Below, piece by piece: positions 46,614-64,000 of a DNA stretch of 64,000 nt. How positions within the stretch are numbered: position 1 is the first letter of the stretch; each line of letters begins with the position of its first letter. Position numbers and translations under genes: made by a program. Below the pieces are notes generated by a model. The model did no database searches. It was not told the origin of the DNA and saw only the letters and a program-made list of their open reading frames with translations. Origin of the DNA: Hypomesus transpacificus (lineage: Eukaryota; Chordata; Actinopteri; Osmeriformes; Osmeridae); NCBI RefSeq assembly GCF_021917145.1, contig NC_061066.1, positions 10,069,303 through 10,133,302 on the forward strand. The letters run 5' to 3'.

Positions 46614-48090
46614 CACAAGGGGCACGGGAGGAAGAGGAGGTCTTTAAAGGGCTGCCGTAACAGGGGGAGGGGATTCAGAGATGGAACAGCTGGCTAGATC
46701 GTCCACAACTACATCAGCAGTTGCTCAGTCAACCCTAATGTCATAGATGACTGGAAAGAAAGAAAAGTATTTTACACATACACTGATTTGTACCCAACAC
46801 ACAGAATCAACAGACTTTAATAAACGATATAATCAAGTTGTGGTTAGACATCACCAGAGTTATTATGCTAAGCGAGCTAGCCTGGTCGCTGTAGACGAGG
46901 GGCTGCGGTATCTAATCAGCTTGTTGTGCGATCACTCTTTGGTTTAGGTCTTAAAAGGAATGCAAACTTCAGAACTAGCTAATAACGAAAACTAGTCATT
47001 GTTAGCGTACCTGCAGCCAACAGAACTACTAATCAGACCTGAGTTAGCGAGTTAAGACCAACAGAAGCATTTAAGAAGTAGTTAATTCTGCACCTTTTAC
47101 CTCATCGTGTCCCAAGGGCTTCCTTTATTTACTTAAACATGTACATTCTATTAATTTAGCTTAGCATAGCCTAGTGTATAAGTAAATCAAAAAGATCAAG
47201 AATCATAACTACCTGTATTTAAGTGTTGAGAGTCAAGTGACGGTCTGGCACAGTGGTGCAAAATAACCAAAATAACCTAGCAGGCGAGAAGAAAAATACA
47301 ATCTAATTTCTCGTCCAAATATTAGGCAATGATTACATTACACGCACACTTCTTCGCTTTATTGACATAGTGGCGTTGAGCAAGTGACAAGGAAGTATCG
47401 GATACTCAAGAAAACATAGACGCTAGCTAAGATATTAGTAGGTAGCTTGCTGTCAGCAATTTAATTCATTTCTTTTTTTTTTCAATTGGCTGGCGTCAAC
47501 AGTGATCATACCATTCATACCGCTGCTGTAATGGATAAAGACACGTACCTTTTACCGTTTGCATAAACATCCAACTACCTGGCGATCATATCCGCTCCCC
47601 CGCACCGCTAAACTGCTGTCGGTAGGTAGACGCGGCTACAGCACTGCTACAGTCAGCTACGTTTGTTTTGTTTGCGCGACGGATGATAATTACGTCGTTT
47701 CACTTCCTGGACATCCATCAAAGGACATCATCTCCTTCTATCGGCACGGAGTGATATTGCAGAGATTGGTTGTGAATTTTTTCATGATATAGTAGTAGGC
47801 TAACGTTGCTTTTTTTTTTTTGCTGACAAAAATGAGACATCGGAGATAATGGAGTTGACGCAACTCTATCTCTCTATGGGTTCCTCATAGTCCCCTTAAT
47901 TGTACAGTAGGAATCATTTGATGCTGAAATAATTTGACAATATTTCGAAAAACGTTTTGAAAGGGTTGAACAAATATTTTTGAAAAAAGGTTTGGAAATA
48001 AAAGTTTTCAATCGGTTTAAAATAATTTTGTGAAAAAGGTTTTGATAAGGGTTAGGGAAAGGTTGGCAAGATATTATAGAAAAATGTATA
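46614..48090. other. slc37a3 5' region
   Basis: Non-coding. Probable 5' UTR exon(s) and promoter on the minus strand. The stretch 47560-47700 has the most CpG. No defined element. Confidence 0.4.
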
Positions 48091-48238
48091 TTTACGAGAG
48101 GTGAGAGGGGGGTAGAGGGGGAGTACAGAGGGGGAGGAGAGGGGGAGTACAGAGGGGAAGGAGAGGGGGAGATGGGTGTAAAGCCTACATGACTTACAGC
48201 CATTCACCCCTGATCACTGTGCTCCCCAGCCAGTTTTA

Positions 48239-48442
48239 GTGTTAGGGTTAGTATAGTCGTTTATTTATTGCTATCTGTATATTCAGGAAGTTCACTTATC
48301 TAAGCTCAGCATAGATGTAAATTTGTTCCGTGTACTTATATGTTATGCCAGGTGCTTGCGTTGTCTTGTCTTAAGAATTTCAGTGCCCAGTCTAACCTTG
48401 TGTTGTTCTGTGCATCTGACAAATAAAAGACTTGAACTTGAA
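48239..48442 (+). mobile_element. Retrotransposon 3' end fragment
   Basis: Ends ATCTGACAAATAAAAGACTTGAACTTGAAC-like: a polyadenylation signal followed by a short tandem TTGAAC tail, as at the 3' ends of several fish LINEs. Coding part missing. Confidence 0.4.
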
Positions 48443-49115
48443 CAAGGGGCCAGAATGTGGCTCTAACCCTAACCCTCTGTAATCATCCGACCAGGAGCAC
48501 AGACAGATGTGTCTCTAACCTTAACCCTCTGTAATCATCCGACCAGGAGCACAGACAAGCAATGCATACACAACTTTATTGAAGATTGTGTATAAATACA
48601 CATGCACATTTCAAATGTAAACCAATGGGTTAGGGTTAGCCAAATGTGAACTCAAGTGAAGCCAACCCTGGCACACCCCCCTTACATGCAAAGATGTCTG
48701 TATCCACTTTACAAGATAAAAGTCCCAAATCATAGAAGAAACCCAGAATTCCAACACATATGGACATTATTCCATCTTTCTGCCAAGGTCTCTAATTCAT
48801 TGTTGTTTTATTATTATTAAATGCTTACATATAAATAAATATTTTTTTATCAAATGTGCACTCACAGAGTGAACTCTTATATACAGTATAGGATTGTCTC
48901 TAGTGGTCACATGGCACAGTCCCAGGCTCTCAGCAGAGGCCCTGTCCCAATACTCTGAACCTGTATACTTCTTGGAGAATCCCTGATCTGGGTCTGTGGG
49001 TGACCTGTCCAATAACGTGGCCATGGGTAGTATGTGTGTAGGAGGTATGTTAGGTCGCCGATTACTTCCAGGAAAAGAGTATACAAAATACACATTCTCA
49101 TATATGGAATTCATA
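48443..49115. other. Intergenic, no gene seen
   Basis: A duplicated block of about 70 bp (CTCTGTAATCATCCGACCAG) occurs at 48470-48560. Otherwise no supported feature. Confidence 0.45.
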
Positions 49116-49117
49116 TA

Positions 49118-49965
49118 CAAGACCCCCCAGGGAAGAACAGGGCCCCCCAAGGAAGGACAGGACCCCCAGGGAAGGACAGGGCCCCCCAGGACCCCCCTGG
49201 GAAGGACAGGGCCCCCCAAGGAAGGACAGGGCCCCCCAGGACCCTTCGGGGAAGGACAGGACCCCCCAGGGAAGGACAGGGCCCCCCAAGGAAGGACAGG
49301 GCCCCCCAGGGAAGGACAGGACCCCCAGGGAAGGACAGGGCCCCCCAGGACCCCCCAGTGAAGGACAGGGCCCCCCAAGGAAGGACAGGGCCCCCCAAGG
49401 AAGGACAGGGCCCCTCAGGGAAGGACAGGGCCCCCCAAGGAAGGACAGGGCCCCTCAGAGAAGGACAGGACCCCCCAGGGAAGGACAGGGCCCCCCAAGG
49501 AAGGACAGGGCACATCAGGAAAGGACAGGACCCCCAGGGAAGGACAGGGCCCCTCAGGGAAGGACAGGACCCCCAGGCAAGGACAGGACCCCCCAGGGAA
49601 GGACAGGACCCCCAGGGAAGGACAGGACCCCCCAGTGAAGGACAGGACCCCCAGGGAAGGACAGGGCCCCCCAAGGAAGAACAGGGCCCCCCAGGGAAGG
49701 ACAGGACCCCCAGGGAAGGACAGGGTCCCCCAAGGAAGAACAGCCCCCCCCAGGGAAGGACAGGACCCCCAGGGAAGGACAGGACCCCTCAGGGAAGGAC
49801 AGGACCCCTCAGGGAAGGACAGGGCCCCTCAGGGAAGGACAGGACCCCTCAGGGAAGGACAGGGCCACCCAGGGAAGGACAGGGCCCCCCAGGGAAGGAC
49901 AGGGCCCCCCAAGGAAGGACAGGGCCCCCCAGGACCCCTCAGGGAAGGACAGGACCCCCACAGCC
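49118..49965. repeat. 21-bp minisatellite CCCCCAGGGAAGGACAGGG, about 40 copies
   Basis: The unit is a multiple of three and stop-free in several frames, so ORFs of up to 329 codons appear on both strands. One reads as a collagen-like GPPGKDRAPQGRT repeat. No splice sites, signal peptide or non-repetitive domain support coding. Confidence 0.93.
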
Positions 49966-50511
49966 CACATTAAATGCATGTAGCCACTACTATCCATCAC
50001 ATTCAACCAAAGCAAGAAAATAGGCTTGAATGGCTTTGAAAAAAGAGTTTCTAGAATGTATATAGGCCTTGATAGAAAGCATGTGTGTGTGGCGTATCAT
50101 GTTGCATGCACACATGCGTGTGTGTGTGAGGGCCCTGCTGACAGACAAGCATAATGAAAAGCACACAGAAAAGGCTCAAGTGAGATTTAGATTTTAAGGC
50201 GGAGGAGATCTGGTGTCATCACTGTTACAGGAAGTGACCTGGTGTCTCATCACTATAACAAGAAATGATCTTCTGTCTCATCACTATAACAGGAATTGAC
50301 TGTTCTACTGAGAGAGCAGCAGGAGGGGTGGACAGGGCAGAGAACAACCCTGTTAAAGCTATCTAACCCAAGATACCCACAAGCCGTAGGGCCTTGAAAA
50401 CACAGAAGACCTTAAGAACATAAGGCTTATTATTCATACATTTGTTATGTGTCTAAATTGCACAATCAAAGCAGTACCAACAGCACTATTGTTTGGCTGT
50501 CGACATGATAG

Positions 50512-50957
50512 AGGTCAGCGTCCCGGAGGCAGCGTCCCGGAGGCAGCGTCCCGGAGGCAGCGTCCCAGAGGCAGCGTCCCAGAGGCAGCGTCCCAGAGGC
50601 AGCGTCCCAGAGGCAGCGTCCCAGAGGCAGCGTCCCAGAGGCAGCGTCCCAGAGGCAGCGTCCCAGAGGCAGCGTCCCAGAGGCAGCGTCCCAGAGGCAG
50701 CGTCCCAGAGGCAGCGTCCCAGAGGCAGCGTCCCAGAGGCAGCGTCCCAGAGGCAGCGTCCCAGAGGCAGCGTCCCGGAGGCAGCGTCCCAGAGGCAGCG
50801 TCCCAGAGGCAGCGTCCCAGAGGCAGCGTCCCAGAGGCAGCGTCCCAGAGGCAGCGTCCCAGAGGCAGCGTCCCAGAGGCAGCGTCCCAGAGGCAGCGTC
50901 CCAGAGGCAGCGTCCCAGAGGCAGCGTCCCAGAGGCAGCGTCCCAGAGGCAGCGTCC
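50512..50957. repeat. 14-bp minisatellite GGCAGCGTCCCAGA, about 32 copies
   Basis: Extremely homogeneous; the only variant is CCGGA for CCAGA in four units. Because 14 is not a multiple of three, every frame reads the same 14-residue cycle. Confidence 0.96.
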
Positions 50958-51027
50958 TGCTGCTGTGTGCTGCAGCCGCACCAGACAAGCTCTGACCTCA
51001 CAGCCTCAACACAACTAGTCAACATTG

Positions 51028-51725
51028 CATGAGTAGCACTGTGAAACAGAGAGGGATGTGTAGCACTGTGAAACAGAGGGGATGTGTAGCACTGTGAAAC
51101 AGAGAGGGATGTGTAGCACTGTGAAACAGAGAGGGATGTGTAGCACTGTGAAACAGAGAGGGATGTGTAGCACTGTGAAACAGAGGGGATGTGTAGCACT
51201 GTGAAACAGAGAGGGATGTGTAGCACTGTGAAACAGAGGGGATGTGTAGCACTGTGAAACAGAGAGGGATGTGTAGCACTGTGAAACAGAGAGGGATGTG
51301 TAGCACTGTGAAACAGAGGGGATGTGTAGCACTGTGAAACAGAGGGGATGTGTAGCACTGTGAAACAGAGGGGATGTGTAGCACTGTGAAACAGAGAGGG
51401 ATGTGTAGCACTGTGAAACAGAGAGGGATGTGTAGCACTGTGAAACAGAGGGGATGTGTAGCACTGTGAAACAGAGGGGATGTGTAGCACTGTGAAACAG
51501 AGAGGGATGTGTAGCACTGTGAAACAGAGAGGGATGTGTAGCACTGTGAAACAGAGAGGGATGTGTATCACTGTGAAACAGAGAGGGATGTGTATCACTG
51601 TGAAACAGAGAGGGAGGTGTAGCACTGTGAAACAGAGAGGGATGTGTAGCACTGTGAAACAGAGAGGGATGTGTAGCACTGTGAAACAGAGAGGGAGGTG
51701 TAGCACTGTGAAACAGAGAGGGGAT
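51028..51725. repeat. 25/27-bp minisatellite GTAGCACTGTGAAACAGAG
   Basis: About 27 copies differing by presence or absence of one GA (GAGAGGGATGT versus GAGGGGATGT). Long minus-strand ORFs are artefacts. Confidence 0.95.
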
Positions 51726-52102
51726 GTAGGGGTGATGGAAAACAAAGCACAAAGTTCAAAAACAAGTCTCTGCATTATGAAAACCATAAAAATAATAATG
51801 ATTCAGTATTCTTTCAAATGACATACATGAAGTAATTCATAATAAAATCATCATGAAAATGTAATCCTCCTAATGATATGCATGATGAACTGTGGCAGGA
51901 GGGACTGTAGATCCTGACTGGGCTAGGGTTCACACTATTCCAGGAAGTCAGACTCATCTAAGAGAGTTGGAGACACAGTGACCCTAACCCGCTCTGTCCT
52001 GACTGGCTGGAGCATTCTCTGACCCTGCGGTGACACAGTTGGCCAGCATGTCAGGCAGCCACACCCTGACTCTGTAGCTTCACATTTCTGCCTGGACGGA
52101 TC

Positions 52103-61958
<9,856 letters not shown>

Positions 61959-61989
61959 CTGCCCAGACACACAAGTCAGGATGAAGCTA

Positions 61990-62435
61990 TGTCTAGTCCT
62001 ACTGGTGGATGTAGTTTCACCAATAAGGATCTTTTGGGGTCCGATATTCTCCTAATTCTTATGTGAAAAAATATTGATGACAGACTTTAAAGATAGAATA
62101 AATAAAATACATAGTAGCATTATTGATAAGGCATATTTAGAAAGCATTCACCCCAAAAAACAAAATAACATTTATACTACTTGTTGTTTTTACCAGGCTG
62201 TGTGTGGCTGCATTATTTCACTGCTTTTGTCATCATCCTAAACCTACACTTTCATTGTTTCTCCATCCTCAACACCTCGGTCCTTAACTCTTCACTCTGG
62301 TGGCGAAAATTAAACAAACTTTGAATATAAAAGCACCTTCAGTTTAATACTACACAATACCCTGCTGACAGATATACTGGTGGCCTCTACTGCTGAGTAC
62401 AGAGCTGAATCAGCATCTCTCCAGGCTCTCCAGAA
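61990..62435. other. usp15 intron, no feature seen
   Basis: AT-rich, no exon recognised; the expected upstream usp15 exons were not found up to 64000. Confidence 0.45.
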
Positions 62436-62439
62436 CACA

Positions 62440-62838
62440 ACTTACACAACCAGGAACACAACCTACACAACCAGGAACCCAGCCTACACAACCAGGAACA
62501 CAGCCTACACAACCAGGAACACAGCCTACACAACCAGGAACACAGCCTACACAACCAGGAACACAGCCTACACAACCAGGAACACAGCCAACACAAGCAG
62601 GAACACAGCCTACACAAGCAGGAACACAGCCTACACAACCAGGAGCACAGCCTACACAAGCAGAACACAGCCTACACAACCAGGAACCCAGCCTACACAA
62701 CCAGGAACACAGCCTACACAACCAGGAACACAGCCTACACAACCAGGAACACAGCCTACACAACCAGGAACACAGCCTACACAACCAGGAACACAGCCTA
62801 CACAACCAGGAACACAGCCTACGCAACCAGGAACACAG
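62440..62838. repeat. 21-bp minisatellite ACACAACCAGGAACACAGCCT
   Basis: About 19 copies. ORFs on both strands are artefacts. Confidence 0.95.
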
Positions 62839-62839
62839 A

Positions 62840-63345
62840 AAGTGTAGATTCACCCTCTACAACATCCGAAAGATCAGGAGATACCTGTCTGAGCATTCCA
62901 CCCAGCTGCTAGTCCAAGCACTGGTCCTCTCTAAGACTGGACTACTGCAACTCGCTGCTCGCCAGTCTCCCAGCATGCGCAACCCGCCCTCTCCAGAGGA
63001 TTCAGAACGCGGCAGCCCACCTGGTCTTCAATCTACCCAGACGCTCCCATGTTACCCCGCTCCTCATCTCCCTCCACTGGCTTCACATCACAGCTCGTAT
63101 CAGATTCAAGACCCTGGAACTGACCTTTCGAGCGGTGAACGGGACTGCACCCGACTACATCAAGTCTATGCTCCAGCCTTACACCCCCACCCGCCACCTA
63201 CGGTCTTCTTCTGACAACCATCTGCTGGTCCCACCGCTCAAGAGCGCCCGGTCCCAACACAAGCTCTTCGCCTGTCTAGCCCCCCAATGGTGGAATCAAC
63301 TCCCCACCTCCATCAGAGACACTGAGGGTCTCATTTACTAACATG
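62840..63345 (+). pseudogene. LINE reverse-transcriptase ORF2, C-terminal fragment
   Basis: Conceptual translation across frames shows the C-terminal signature of L2/Rex-like non-LTR retrotransposons: LYNIRKIRRYL, LDYCNSLLASLP, LQRIQNAAAHLV, LLISLHWLHITARIRFKTL, LTFRAVNGTAPDYI, LAPQWWNQLPTSIRD. A frameshift lies near 62935. The reverse-transcriptase core and endonuclease are missing. Dead copy. Confidence 0.8.
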
Positions 63346-63499
63346 ATGGCGCCCATTTCAGGCCTAAAATAGCGGGTAAAGACATAAAACCGTATTTACA
63401 AAGGCAGCGCACTTGAGTAAAAACGCAGATTACCGCTTCTGGGAGGGTATAAGGGAAAGTGGGTGTATGCCGCAATGAGATGGGAGGAGAGGTGTATTT

Positions 63500-64000
63500 C
63501 TTCCTTGTTAGGGGTGGGCGGTATACCGGTATGAACGTGAATACCGGTATTGCGTTGAGCCATGATATGGATTTTGCCATATCATGGATATAGCGATATA
63601 TAAATAAATGTATAAGTAAAGTGTTTCTGTTTGGTATAAAATATAGGTCAAGTGATACTGCCTAGTGGGCTAGTTCAAATTGGTATCTTTCACAAAAAAA
63701 ACATGCAGCATGGACGCTGCACGCATTGTGCCAGCCAATGAAAGTCAACAAACAAGCTAGCGCAACTCCAGAGGAAGCAAAGATTCATATGAGTAAACTG
63801 CTTTTGTTGGCAAGTGTAAGCAAGCGTTAATGATGTCTGAAAATAACGCCAGTGCGGTTGATTTGCCGAAAAAAGAAGGATTGGTAAAAAAATTGAGCCT
63901 CTGTCGTTTGGAAATGATTTGGTTTCAAGTTATCCGACATCAACCAACAAACAGTAGCCTACTCGGTAAGTTGTGTCGTCGAATTGTGCTAGCCAAAGGT
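63500..64000. mobile_element. Probable DNA-transposon fragment running off the window
   Basis: Starts TTAGGGGTGGGCGGTATACC, a form common at hAT-like element ends in fish, followed by GTATACCGG/ACCGGTAT repeats. The far end is outside the window. Confidence 0.35.

Noticed and set aside
49034..50023. 329-codon collagen-like ORF (GPPGKDRAPQ repeats)
   Set aside because: A 21-bp minisatellite open on both strands; no true Gly-X-Y periodicity throughout, no signal peptide, no splice structure.
50486..51787. 433-codon minus-strand ORF
   Set aside because: Runs across two unrelated minisatellites (14-bp and 25/27-bp units) and contains no non-repetitive protein segment.

Overview
The window is from a fish (teleost) nuclear genome. 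Genes are split into short exons with GT-AG introns, the proteins match vertebrate families, and the sequence carries teleost-type tRNA-derived SINEs, LINE remnants and small DNA transposons. Roughly half the window is tandem repeat. Most long open reading frames are artefacts of those repeats. There are no bacterial features.

Layout. (1) 1-3600: repeats and upstream DNA. (2) 4028 to about 25590, + strand: bicd1 (bicaudal-D dynein adaptor), eight well-supported coding exons and an ambiguous 3' end. (3) 25946-28612, - strand: a four-exon coiled-coil gene resembling the suppressor-APC-domain family, tail to tail with bicd1. (4) 36159-36982, + strand: cdkn1a (p21), followed by a 384-bp inverted repeat with no visible mismatch. 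(5) 40404-46613, - strand: complete slc37a3 in 13 coding exons (503 aa). (6) 52103-61958, - strand: the 3' 15 coding exons of usp15 (about 745 residues: catalytic domain and acidic tail). Its DUSP/UBL 5' exons are not in the window. (7) 62440-64000: minisatellite, LINE fragment and another repeat.

Mobile DNA: an element family present in opposite orientations at 21428-23009 and 38852-39891; a Harbinger-like MITE at 21586 (nested in the first of these) and 26246; a 621-bp MITE at 52817; a foldback element at 54012-55220 carrying a SINE; a second SINE at 52528; and a probable solo LTR at 43993-45319. Several insertions can be proved within the window, because an empty version of the site is also present.

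Most striking observation: in all three large genes, minisatellites have arisen exactly across exon-intron junctions, so a working splice site is copied 2 to about 75 times beside the real one. This is seen at bicd1 exons 2, 3 and 8, slc37a3 exon 3, three usp15 exons, and possibly a cdkn1a 5' exon. The five genes have unrelated jobs (dynein cargo transport, cell-cycle arrest, sugar-phosphate-type transport, deubiquitination, and one unknown) and do not form a pathway. What they share is this repeat-laden architecture.
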